Under the pieces are notes generated by a model. It was not told the DNA's origin and searched no databases. It was given only the letters and a program-made list of their open reading frames with translations. A program made the position numbers and the translations under genes. A DNA stretch of 11,612 nt from Candidatus Aenigmatarchaeota archaeon (GTDB lineage Archaea; Aenigmatarchaeota; Aenigmatarchaeia; GW2011-AR5; WALA01): positions 1 through 11,612 of the forward strand of contig WALQ01000044.1 in assembly GCA_015522745.1 (NCBI GenBank). Reading direction: 5' to 3'. Shown here in pieces: positions 5,089 to 11,612 of the stretch; position 1 is the first letter of the stretch, and every line of letters begins with the position of its first letter.

Positions 5089-7896
5089 TTATACCCTCTC
5101 GATTTTTATTTTCACCCTTTCATCAAGTATCTTCACTTCACGACCATCGTTGTTACCATAAACTATTTCCTGAGCTCCGACCGCGTCCTTGAACTTGTCC
5201 TCGAGTGATTTTATTTTTTGTTCACTCAAATAAAGGCGAATCCTATCCGAAACGTTGAGACCCATTTCTTTTCGCATCTTCTGTATGTTCCTCATGAGCT
5301 CCTTTGTATATGCATCTTCCATATCGATGTTGATATCAACGTATACCATTCCAGATGAGAAGCTGTGCTTTTTCATCTCCTTGCTTATGAAATCCTTCAC
5401 AATTTCAACGTTGTCAACGTTGCATATCCTCTTTATGACATCTTCCATTTCGCTTAAATTTGAATACGTTGAAACGATGATTTTTTTTAGTGGCCATCTC
5501 AATTTTATTTTATTATCTTGCCTTATTGACGTGACAGAATCAAATATCTCCTTGACAAATTCCATTTTACTCTCTATCTCGTCGTTTTTATAGTCGAATA
5601 TTGAAAAGTTTTCCATGTGGACAGATTCCTTTTCCATTTTAATTTTGTTCAATGATTGATAAATGTCTTCCGAGATGAACGGCATCATAGGAGCCATTAT
5701 TTTTGCAAGTTCACGGAGCACAGTATACAATGTGAAATACGCCCCCTCTTTGTCCTCTCCTTTGTACGTTTCTTTGACACGCGGTCGTATGAGCTTTATG
5801 TACCATCTTGAGAAGTCGTCGACTGCGAATGAAAATATGTCCTCAATGGCTTTATTGACTTTAAACTTTGCAAGACTGTCATTCACAGATTTCGATAGTT
5901 TCGAGACTTTTGAAAGTATCCATTTGTCTTCAACAGCGAGATTTTCAGATCCAGCGCTCGAGACGTACGTGCTTACAAAACGCTCTGTGTTCCTTATGAT
6001 GTTTAACGATTTGTATATCTCTTCGAGCTCCGGCCAATTGAAGTATATGTTTTCTCCTGGAGGTATTGAAAGCAAATATGCACGCAGTGCATCGCGGCCA
6101 TACTTCTTAATCACATCCTCGGGCCGTACGTTGTTTCCAAGAGATTTTGACATCTTCACACCGTGTGCATCAAGCATGAAACCGTGCAAAACAACATTCT
6201 TGAATGGTGTTCGATCGAATGTCATGACGCTTGTTATCATTTGCGAATTCCACCATCCACGTATCTGGTCTGGACCTTCTATGTTCAAATCAGCCGGCCA
6301 CCACCTTTCAAATTCCTCTTTGTCCGATGGATATCCGAGTGTCGCCCACGACGCAACTCCCGAGTCAAACCAGACGTCCATGACATCAGGAACGCGCTTC
6401 ATTTCCGCGCCGCACTTGTCGCATTTTATCGTGACGTTGTCTATGCCGGGCTTGTGCAAATCATCAAGGTTCACACCGAGCTCCTTGGTCGAACCGATGA
6501 CCTTTATGTTTCCACATTTAGGGCATTCCCATATAGGTATTGGTATTCCCCAATATCGTTGCCTCGATATGGGCCAGTCACCAAGTGACATTATCCAATT
6601 TTCAAATCTTTTTTTCGCCCATGATGGGTGCCAATCTACCTTTTCATTTTCTTCCAAAAGCTTGTCGCGTATTGATGTGACTTTGAAAAACCATTGTGGT
6701 ATGGATATTATTATCAACGGTGACTTGCATCTCCAGCAAACTGGATAATCATGTGTGACGCTCTCTTTATGGAGCAAGTATCCTTTCTGGTCTAGGTAAT
6801 CTATTATTTCATTGTCAACGGACTTAACGTATTTTCCAGCGAACTTGCCGCACTCTTCCGTGTAAGTTCCATTTATGTTCACAGGCGAGAGCACAGGAAG
6901 ATTGTTCTCTTTTCCAACCTTGTAGTCCTCGCGCCCGTGACCCGGCGCGCAGTGAACGAGACCAGTTCCGTCCTCAGAAGAAACGTACTGCTCGCTTAGT
7001 ACAACTCTATGTCCTCCCTTTAGATTCTTTTGAAGGTCGCATATGTCTTCGAGTGGGCTTTTGTACTCAACACCATCAAGTTTCTTGCCTATAAATGTTT
7101 CGACTATTTCATATCCACGACCCACTTTGTTCATTACAGTTTCGACGAGTGGTTTTGCAATTATGTAAAATTTGTCATCGACTTTGACTTTGCAGTATTC
7201 TATTTTTGGGTTTACCATAACTCCGGTGTTAGATGGAAGAGTCCATGGCGTCGTCGTCCATATTACAAGATATTCATTGTCCTTTCCTACAATCGGAAAC
7301 TTGACGTATATTGCCTGGTCAATGAGCTTCTTGTATTCGATTTCATTATAAGCGACAACGGTCTCGCAGTGCGGACAGATGTGCACAGGGTAAACATCTT
7401 TGTAAAGGAATCCCTTTTCATAAGCTTTCTTGAACGTATGCCACGCACCTTCTATGTAATCGTTTGTCAGCGTCATATATGGATGAGACCAATCCATCCA
7501 AACACCCAAGTCGGCGAATTGATTGTTCATCACGTCTATATACTTCGTTGCGAATTCACGACATTTTTTAATGAACTTATCGACGCCGTATTTCTCTATG
7601 TCACCCTTTGTATGAAAGTCAAGCTCCTTCTCAACTTTATTTTCTATTGGAACACCATGTGTGTCATACCCAGGTTGGTCACGAACATTATATCCAAGCA
7701 TGCGGTAGAACCGTATGTAAACATCTTTTAGAATTTTATTCCATGCGGTTCCTATATGTATTGCACCAGATGCGTATGGGGGACCGTCCAAAAAGTAGAA
7801 TTTTTTCCCGCTTTTGCGCAGGCGTTTCACTTTCTCGTAAATTTCGTTGTTTATCCAAAATTCGTTTATCTTTTGCTCATTTTCATCAACATTCAT
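5089..7896 (-). CDS. ileS: Isoleucyl-tRNA synthetase
   Basis: A class I synthetase of 935 residues that charges tRNA-Ile and edits misactivated valine. It shows the HIGH-type motif (HIGT, about 47-50) after DGPPYASGAI, and KMSKS (about 581-585) in HGVKMSKSLGNN. The CP1 editing domain lies between, with WTTTPWTLPSN (about 213-223) and GTGLVHCAPGHGREDY (about 310-325). Cysteine pairs CPHC with CWRC and CPKC with CDKC look like zinc knuckles in the CP region. The C-terminal anticodon-binding helical domain follows. The length is somewhat short for the family. I prefer ATG 7896, with GGTG 6 nt upstream, over an in-frame GTG at 7908 that adds four residues. It heads the ileS-HD-DHH operon. This enzyme must recognise the UAU-anticodon tRNA-Ile encoded nearby. 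Confidence 0.96.
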   Translation of the reverse strand: MNVDENEQKINEFWINNEIYEKVKRLRKSGKKFYFLDGPPYASGAIHIGTAWNKILKDVYIRFYRMLGYNVRDQPGYDTHGVPIENKVEKELDFHTKGDIEKYGVDKFIKKCREFATKYIDVMNNQFADLGVWMDWSHPYMTLTNDYIEGAWHTFKKAYEKGFLYKDVYPVHICPHCETVVAYNEIEYKKLIDQAIYVKFPIVGKDNEYLVIWTTTPWTLPSNTGVMVNPKIEYCKVKVDDKFYIIAKPLVETVMNKVGRGYEIVETFIGKKLDGVEYKSPLEDICDLQKNLKGGHRVVLSEQYVSSEDGTGLVHCAPGHGREDYKVGKENNLPVLSPVNINGTYTEECGKFAGKYVKSVDNEIIDYLDQKGYLLHKESVTHDYPVCWRCKSPLIIISIPQWFFKVTSIRDKLLEENEKVDWHPSWAKKRFENWIMSLGDWPISRQRYWGIPIPIWECPKCGNIKVIGSTKELGVNLDDLHKPGIDNVTIKCDKCGAEMKRVPDVMDVWFDSGVASWATLGYPSDKEEFERWWPADLNIEGPDQIRGWWNSQMITSVMTFDRTPFKNVVLHGFMLDAHGVKMSKSLGNNVRPEDVIKKYGRDALRAYLLSIPPGENIYFNWPELEEIYKSLNIIRNTERFVSTYVSSAGSENLAVEDKWILSKVSKLSKSVNDSLAKFKVNKAIEDIFSFAVDDFSRWYIKLIRPRVKETYKGEDKEGAYFTLYTVLRELAKIMAPMMPFISEDIYQSLNKIKMEKESVHMENFSIFDYKNDEIESKMEFVKEIFDSVTSIRQDNKIKLRWPLKKIIVSTYSNLSEMEDVIKRICNVDNVEIVKDFISKEMKKHSFSSGMVYVDINIDMEDAYTKELMRNIQKMRKEMGLNVSDRIRLYLSEQKIKSLEDKFKDAVGAQEIVYGNNDGREVKILDERVKIKIERV

Positions 7897-7951
7897 GTAA
7901 CACACCACGCTATATTACTTACATAACTTATGAAGAAATCTTTAAAATGTT

Positions 7952-7964
7952 AAAAGAAATAAAA
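7952..7964 (-). terminator. Pyrimidine-rich tract after nrdG
   Basis: On the minus strand the sequence TTTTATTTCTTTT begins a few bases beyond the nrdG stop. It suits T-rich archaeal termination of the nrdDG message. A TATA-like TTTTAAAGA just beyond (about 7939-7947) could then start ileS transcription, with an initiation point near 7920. Confidence 0.35.
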
Positions 7965-7970
7965 TGGGAT

Positions 7971-8654
7971 TTATCTCACAATACACTTGGCAACATACTT
8001 TTCAAGCTTTTTTGAAAGTTTGTCGAGCTCCTCATCACTGTATGTTTCTTCGTGTATGAATTCTGGGTCCAGCGTTTTCGATGATATGAACTTTTGGAGA
8101 ACGTAAATCTTTGAGCCTTCGATGGTCTTTGCTATTTCCTCTATATCCCCCTTGCTGAGAAGTGATTTCACGATTGTTGTTCTGAACTCGTAATCTGGAG
8201 CGTTGTTTTTTATGAGGTCTATGCTTTCCTTTATCTTGCTTATGTCAACGTTGGCGCGCACAACATCTTTGTACTTTTCCAGCGGAGCTTTCACGTCCAT
8301 TGCGATGTAATCAACAAGGCCTTCGTTCAAGAGTGCTCTTAGAACATTCGGATTCGTTCCATTTGAGTCAAGCTTTAAGAGGAATCCCATATCCTTTATC
8401 TTTCTTATAAAATCTATGAGGTCCTTATGGAGCGTTGGTTCACCACCGGTTATCTCCACTGCATCTAGCTTTCCTTTTCTTGTTTCCAGGAAAGAAAGTA
8501 TTTCCCAGACATCAAGCGGCTTCTCCGTCACGTTGACGAGCTCAGGGTTGTGGCAGTAGGGGCAACGGAAGTTGCACCCCTGCGTGAAAATGATGGCACA
8601 TATCTTTCCCGGATAGTCTATCAGTGAAAATTTCTGGAAGCCGCCAATCAGCAT
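7971..8654 (-). CDS. nrdG: Anaerobic ribonucleotide reductase activating protein (radical SAM)
   Basis: A 227-residue radical-SAM activase that uses a [4Fe-4S] cluster and SAM to create the glycyl radical on NrdD. The cluster motif CNFRCPYC (C27, C31, C34) follows IGGFQKFSLIDYPGKICAII, the N-terminus characteristic of the NrdG2-type family found with archaeal and thermophile NrdD. ITGGEPTLHKDLIDFI is the GGEP SAM-binding motif. The start at 8654 overlaps the last codons of nrdD by 7 bp, with GGAGGG about 10 nt upstream inside nrdD, so the two are co-translated. It has no signal peptide and is cytoplasmic. Its adjacency to nrdD makes the partnership secure. Confidence 0.95.
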   Translation of the reverse strand: MLIGGFQKFSLIDYPGKICAIIFTQGCNFRCPYCHNPELVNVTEKPLDVWEILSFLETRKGKLDAVEITGGEPTLHKDLIDFIRKIKDMGFLLKLDSNGTNPNVLRALLNEGLVDYIAMDVKAPLEKYKDVVRANVDISKIKESIDLIKNNAPDYEFRTTIVKSLLSKGDIEEIAKTIEGSKIYVLQKFISSKTLDPEFIHEETYSDEELDKLSKKLEKYVAKCIVR

Positions 8655-10756
8655 TCTATCGGACCCTCCTTTATCTCAAATGTCTTCCTAAGTTTGAACT
8701 CTGCTGATTTTCCTTTGTTCCACTGCGAGACCGGTCTGAGGTATCCAACGACCCTTGAGTACACTTCTGTCTTTGCACCACATTTAGGACATGTATAGTG
8801 CTCTCCTGCTATGTACCCATGCGTTGGACAAATACTGAACGTTGGTGTGAACGTGAAATAAGGAAGATGATAGTGGTCACACACTTTTTTCACGAGCGCT
8901 TTTATGGCCTCAGAGTTGTTTACGCGCTCGCCTGCAAAAATGTGGAGCACTGTGCCACCAGTATATTTCGATTGTATCTCGTCTTGAAGGTCAAGTGCTT
9001 CAAAGACGTCCTCCGTGTAGTTCACAGGAAGCTGCGTTGAGTTCGTGTAAAATGGCTCCGCACCGTTCCTGTACTCATCCTCATTTGCGACAATTATATT
9101 CGGATAGCGTTCTTTGTCAATCTTTGCAAGTCTGTAGGATGTTCCTTCCGCTGGAGTGGCTTCGAGGTTGTAGTTGTTTCCAGTCTCTTCTTGAAACTTC
9201 ATGAGTTTGTTGCGCATAAAGTTCATGACTTTCTTCGTGAATTCTTGACCTTTCTTTGTCGCAATGTTCTCTCCGAACAAGTTGAGGCACGCTTCGTTCA
9301 TCCCTATGAGTCCGATTGTCGAAAAGTGATTCTTCCAGTACTCGCCAAACGCCTGCTTGATTGTGTGCAGGTAGAATTTCGAGTACGGGTAAAGCCCGCG
9401 TTCTGTGAGGTTTTCAAGGACTTTTCTCTTGATTTCGAGACTTTCTTTGGCCAATTCCATCAAGTGTTCGAGTCGTTCGAAGAACTCATTTTCATCTTTC
9501 GACAAGTATCCTATTCTCGGCATGTTTATAGTCACGACACCTATGGAGCCCGTTAGTGGGTTTGAACCGAAAAGTCCACCACCACGTTTTCTGAGTTCTC
9601 TGTTGTCGAGTCGGAGTCTGCAGCACATTGATCGCGCGTCCTCCGGATTCATGTCCGAGTTCACGAAGTTCGAGAAGTAGGGTATACCGTACTTTGCTGT
9701 CATTTTCCAAAGGCCCTCGAGTACTGGATTGCTCCAATCGAAGTCTTTGGTTATGTTGTACGTTGGTATTGGAAACGTGAAAACACGTCCCTTCGCATCC
9801 CCTTCTGTCATGACTTCAAAGAACGCTTTATTAAGAATATTCATCTCTTCTTGAAATTCTCCATAAGTAGCGTCCTGAATTTTACCGCCTATAACAACTC
9901 CCTTGTCCTTGTAGTAGCTCGGAACGTTCAAGTCGAGAGTTATATTTGTGAATGGTGTTTGAAAGCCAACTCTAGTCGGTATGTTCATGTTAAACATGAA
10001 TTCCTGAAGTGCCTGTTTAACCTCCTTGTAAGATAAATGGTCATATCTTATGAACGGTGCCAAAAGCGTGTCAAAATTGCTGAATGCTTGAGCTCCAGCA
10101 GCTTCGCCTTGAAGGGTGTAAAAAAAGTTCACTACTTGACCAAGAGCGCTCCTGAAATGTTTTGCCGGCTTGCTCTGTGTCTTTCCAGGAACACCTGCAA
10201 ATCCAGTGAGGAGTAGATCGAACAGGTCCCATCCGACACAGTACACGGATAAAAGACCCAAGTCGTGAATATGCATATCACCTCGTAAGTATGCATTTCT
10301 CACTTCTGCTGGATATATCTTATTTAACCAGTATTTTTTTGTTATCTCGTTTGCGATGTAGTTGTTGAGACCTTGCAGCGAGTATGTCATGTTACTATTC
10401 TCCTTTACTTGCCAGTCCAATTCCTGTAAATAATTATCAATCAACTTGACTTCTTCATTTATGTTGAACTCCCTCATCTTTGCGTGCTGGTCTCTGTAAA
10501 GTATGTAAGCCTTTGCGGTCTTTGCGTGGCCGTCTTCGATGAGAACTTTTTCTACGACATCCTGAACGTCCTCGACACTCGGTATTGCGTGGCCGTCGTA
10601 TTTTTTCTCGAGTACGTCAACAACCTTGTCCGTGAGCTTTTCAGCGATCCCGCGGTCGCTTCCTCCAACAGATTTCGCTGCCTTGAAAATAGCATTCGTA
10701 ATTTTGCTCTTGTCAAAAGAAACGATTCTTCCATCTCTTTTCTTTATTTTCTCCAT
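8648..10756 (-). CDS. nrdD: Anaerobic (class III) ribonucleoside-triphosphate reductase
   Basis: A 702-residue oxygen-sensitive glycyl-radical enzyme that reduces ribonucleotides to deoxyribonucleotides for DNA synthesis. An N-terminal ATP-cone (about 1-95, beginning MEKIKKRDGRIVSFDKSKIT) provides allosteric control. The barrel carries the conserved cysteine region ARSMCCRLRLDNRELRKRGG (cysteines about 378-379) and VYCVGWDL (cysteine 173). The C-terminus has a metal site CPTHG...CPKCG (C643, C656, C659, with His646 where many relatives have Cys) and the glycyl-radical loop SRVVGYLRP (Gly671). I chose ATG 10756 because GGAGGGG lies about 5 nt upstream. A longer reading from 10786 would run through that ribosome site and the operator. 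It is coupled to nrdG. Two NrdR-box-like sites lie upstream. Confidence 0.96.
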   Translation of the reverse strand: MEKIKKRDGRIVSFDKSKITNAIFKAAKSVGGSDRGIAEKLTDKVVDVLEKKYDGHAIPSVEDVQDVVEKVLIEDGHAKTAKAYILYRDQHAKMREFNINEEVKLIDNYLQELDWQVKENSNMTYSLQGLNNYIANEITKKYWLNKIYPAEVRNAYLRGDMHIHDLGLLSVYCVGWDLFDLLLTGFAGVPGKTQSKPAKHFRSALGQVVNFFYTLQGEAAGAQAFSNFDTLLAPFIRYDHLSYKEVKQALQEFMFNMNIPTRVGFQTPFTNITLDLNVPSYYKDKGVVIGGKIQDATYGEFQEEMNILNKAFFEVMTEGDAKGRVFTFPIPTYNITKDFDWSNPVLEGLWKMTAKYGIPYFSNFVNSDMNPEDARSMCCRLRLDNRELRKRGGGLFGSNPLTGSIGVVTINMPRIGYLSKDENEFFERLEHLMELAKESLEIKRKVLENLTERGLYPYSKFYLHTIKQAFGEYWKNHFSTIGLIGMNEACLNLFGENIATKKGQEFTKKVMNFMRNKLMKFQEETGNNYNLEATPAEGTSYRLAKIDKERYPNIIVANEDEYRNGAEPFYTNSTQLPVNYTEDVFEALDLQDEIQSKYTGGTVLHIFAGERVNNSEAIKALVKKVCDHYHLPYFTFTPTFSICPTHGYIAGEHYTCPKCGAKTEVYSRVVGYLRPVSQWNKGKSAEFKLRKTFEIKEGPIEC

Positions 10757-10763
10757 GTACACC

Positions 10764-10768
10764 CCTCC
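10764..10768 (-). promoter_or_regulatory. Strong Shine-Dalgarno site of nrdD
   Basis: The minus strand reads CCGGAGGGGTGTAC immediately before ATG 10756. GGAGG is the strongest ribosome site in the window and settles the nrdD start against the upstream in-frame ATG at 10786. Confidence 0.7.
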
Positions 10769-10782
10769 GGTAATAAAGCAAA

Positions 10783-10798
10783 ACACAATATATGCGCA
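10783..10798 (-). promoter_or_regulatory. NrdR-box-like site, promoter-proximal (degenerate)
   Basis: ACACAATATATGCGCA agrees with the bacterial NrdR box (acaCwAtATaTwGtgt) at the first 11 of 16 positions, while the other half-site has decayed. It begins exactly 31 bp from the second site, about three helical turns, the usual spacing of paired NrdR boxes. On the minus strand its ATATATTG could also serve as a TATA element for nrdD, so occupancy would block transcription. Confidence 0.6.
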
Positions 10799-10813
10799 TT
10801 AAACAAATGACGA

Positions 10814-10829
10814 ACACAATATATTGTGC
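10814..10829 (-). promoter_or_regulatory. NrdR box, promoter-distal (15 of 16 match)
   Basis: ACACAATATATTGTGC contains the perfect 14-bp palindrome CACAATATATTGTG and matches the bacterial NrdR box consensus at 15 of 16 positions. NrdR is an ATP-cone, zinc-ribbon repressor of ribonucleotide reductase operons that binds two such boxes in phase; here the next gene downstream is nrdD. NrdR is mainly bacterial, and no nrdR gene is in this window. Confidence 0.7.
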
Positions 10830-10878
10830 TTTATGACATATGTATACAGGAGCTCCTTTATATTGATTTACGAAAATT

Positions 10879-10906
10879 GAAAATATATTTTGTGAAATAT
10901 ATTTTC
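10879..10906. repeat. Perfect 12-bp inverted repeat, 4-nt spacer
   Basis: GAAAATATATTT (10879-10890) and its exact complement AAATATATTTTC (10895-10906) are separated by TGTG. It could be an operator for an AT-binding protein, or a hairpin. It lies between two divergent genes and overlaps no coding sequence. Low complexity makes chance occurrence easier than for a mixed-base repeat. Confidence 0.6.
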
Positions 10907-11092
10907 GGAAGGGAAAAAGATTTTTCGAGTTTCACCAATTATGCGAAAAATTTTCAATTACGTTGATGGACGTAAAATGCAAGATGCGAAAGCTTGAATT
11001 CTAAAGAGCGTGTGATGTCAAAGAACGAGATCAGAAATGTTTCTGTACTATTTGATTATATTGCCATTTAATAATAGTAAAAATTAGAAAGA

Positions 11093-11100
11093 TTTATAAA
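11093..11100 (+). promoter_or_regulatory. TATA box of the right-edge lipoprotein gene
   Basis: TTTATAAA is preceded by the purine-rich AGAAAGA, resembling an archaeal BRE. Its centre is about 26 nt before ATG 11122, so transcription would start at or next to the start codon, giving a leaderless mRNA. No Shine-Dalgarno site is present, in agreement. Confidence 0.7.
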
Positions 11101-11121
11101 GATTGTGCCACAACTAATTTC

Positions 11122-11612
11122 ATGACGATCAAAAAAACATTGCTGGGCCTTGCATTGGGAGCACTGCTAACCTTTAATGTTGGATGCGGTAGTTATGTTC
11201 CCAAAAATTCTCCTCAGCAATATCCGACCAATGCTTCAGAAAAAACTGTTGACACTTCTAAAAAATCCACCATTTCGAAATATCCAACAAAGACAATCGA
11301 GGGGAAAATCGTTGACATAGATGAGGATAGCGTCGGATCATATTTTGTTGATATGAGTGGGGGGTTTGGTGCTGATTTTCAATATGAAATTTTGAGAGTC
11401 GAGGACAGCAGAGGAAATGTGGTAAAATTGTTAGTTCCACAGCCAACAACTTATATGGTAGGGGATGAAGTTAAATTGAAATACACCGAAAGAAAAGAAA
11501 TTACGTTTAAGGAAATGGTTGGAAAATATTTTTTAAATCATTTTGATAAATTTGAATTTAATGCTCAAAAAGGAGCCATACACGTGGATGGAATTGTGGA
11601 CATTGGCAATTA
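11122..11612 (+). CDS. Probable secreted lipoprotein, unknown function (3' end outside window)
   Basis: A frame open from ATG 11122 to the window edge, at least 163 residues. The N-terminus is a signal peptide: MTIKK, then a hydrophobic run (TLLGLALGALLTF) ending NVGC. Cys22 is the likely lipid-attachment site, although Asn at -3 is unusual for a lipobox. A Ser/Thr/Lys-rich linker (about 23-65) leads into a beta-rich segment (IEGKIVDIDEDSVGSYFV, later VKLLVPQPTTYMVGDEVKLK). The spacing of strands and the 'GDEVKL' turn recall a small beta-barrel, but I recognise no family. The mature part would lie outside the membrane. AUA encodes only 2 of 10 isoleucines, against 15 of 21 in nop5, so it may be transferred or differently expressed. 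The mRNA is predicted to be leaderless. Confidence 0.72.
   Translation, partial: MTIKKTLLGLALGALLTFNVGCGSYVPKNSPQQYPTNASEKTVDTSKKSTISKYPTKTIEGKIVDIDEDSVGSYFVDMSGGFGADFQYEILRVEDSRGNVVKLLVPQPTTYMVGDEVKLKYTERKEITFKEMVGKYFLNHFDKFEFNAQKGAIHVDGIVDIGN

Larger units (their letters stand above)
10830..11121. other. Intergenic region between nrdD promoter and lipoprotein gene
   Basis: About 290 AT-rich bases with no credible ORF on either strand; the longest in-frame ATG reading I found is under 20 codons. It contains the palindromes ACATATGT (10836-10843) and AGGAGCTCCT (10848-10857), and a 12-bp perfect inverted repeat at 10879-10906. The TATA element of the next gene is near its right end. Confidence 0.6.

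Noticed and set aside
5663..6748. Long plus-strand open frame of 361 codons opposite ileS
   Set aside because: It is antisense to a well-supported synthetase, has low-complexity Ser/Thr/Phe-rich composition, no recognisable domain and no start signal; it is a by-product of the opposite strand's codon bias.
7030..7731. Plus-strand open frame of 233 codons opposite ileS
   Set aside because: Its Phe/Tyr/Val-rich translation is typical of antisense readings, and it lies over the catalytic and editing domains of IleRS.
7897..7908. GTG start for IleRS adding four residues
   Set aside because: GTG 7908 has no upstream ribosome site, while ATG 7896 is preceded by GGTG at 6 nt.
10757..10786. A 10-residue N-terminal extension of NrdD from ATG 10786
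   Set aside because: The extension runs through the GGAGGGG ribosome site and the proximal operator, and the family N-terminus aligns at MEKIKKRDGR (10756).
10930..11000. Short plus-strand ORF beginning MRKIFNYVDG
   Set aside because: It is only 18 codons long, without a ribosome site or promoter at suitable spacing; it looks like a chance reading.

Overview
The window is archaeal chromosomal DNA. It carries eS17, a Nop5-fibrillarin pair, an intron-bearing tRNA with a bulge-helix-bulge splice site, TATA-box promoters with several leaderless or nearly leaderless starts, and an archaeal XRE-type regulator. Compact proteins, overlapping starts and stops, and a tRNA-Ile with a UAU anticodon would fit a small-genome archaeon (DPANN-like). 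That placement is an inference, not a demonstrated taxonomy.

Left end (1-1065): a minus-strand gene runs off the left edge. Upstream of it are a possible 24-codon ORF and a 297-aa HTH regulator. The tRNA-Ile(UAU) gene (1110-1218, 34-nt intron) diverges from the regulator. Behind the tRNA lies about 220 bp of stacked short hairpins and a 65-bp direct repeat with T-runs (1221-1441). The eS17 gene (minus) and the nop5-flpA operon (plus) then diverge from a shared AT-rich promoter; they serve the ribosome and C/D-box RNA-guided 2'-O-methylation.

Centre (3461-7896, minus): ileS, an HD-domain protein and a DHH-family phosphoesterase are packed with 0-4 nt between them, most likely as one operon. 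The DHH gene overlaps the 3' end of fibrillarin tail to tail. Right (7971-10756, minus): nrdD and nrdG encode the oxygen-sensitive class III ribonucleotide reductase and its radical-SAM activase. Upstream of nrdD are two sites that match the bacterial NrdR box, 31 bp apart. At the right edge a leaderless gene for a probable secreted lipoprotein begins and runs off the window.

The most notable points are: (1) the rare tRNA-Ile(UAU), in a genome where AUA is the preferred isoleucine codon in the genes counted, with ileS a few kb away; (2) the bacterial-style NrdR operator pair in front of an archaeal nrdDG operon; (3) the hairpin/direct-repeat cluster behind the tRNA, whose two copies favour different foldings.
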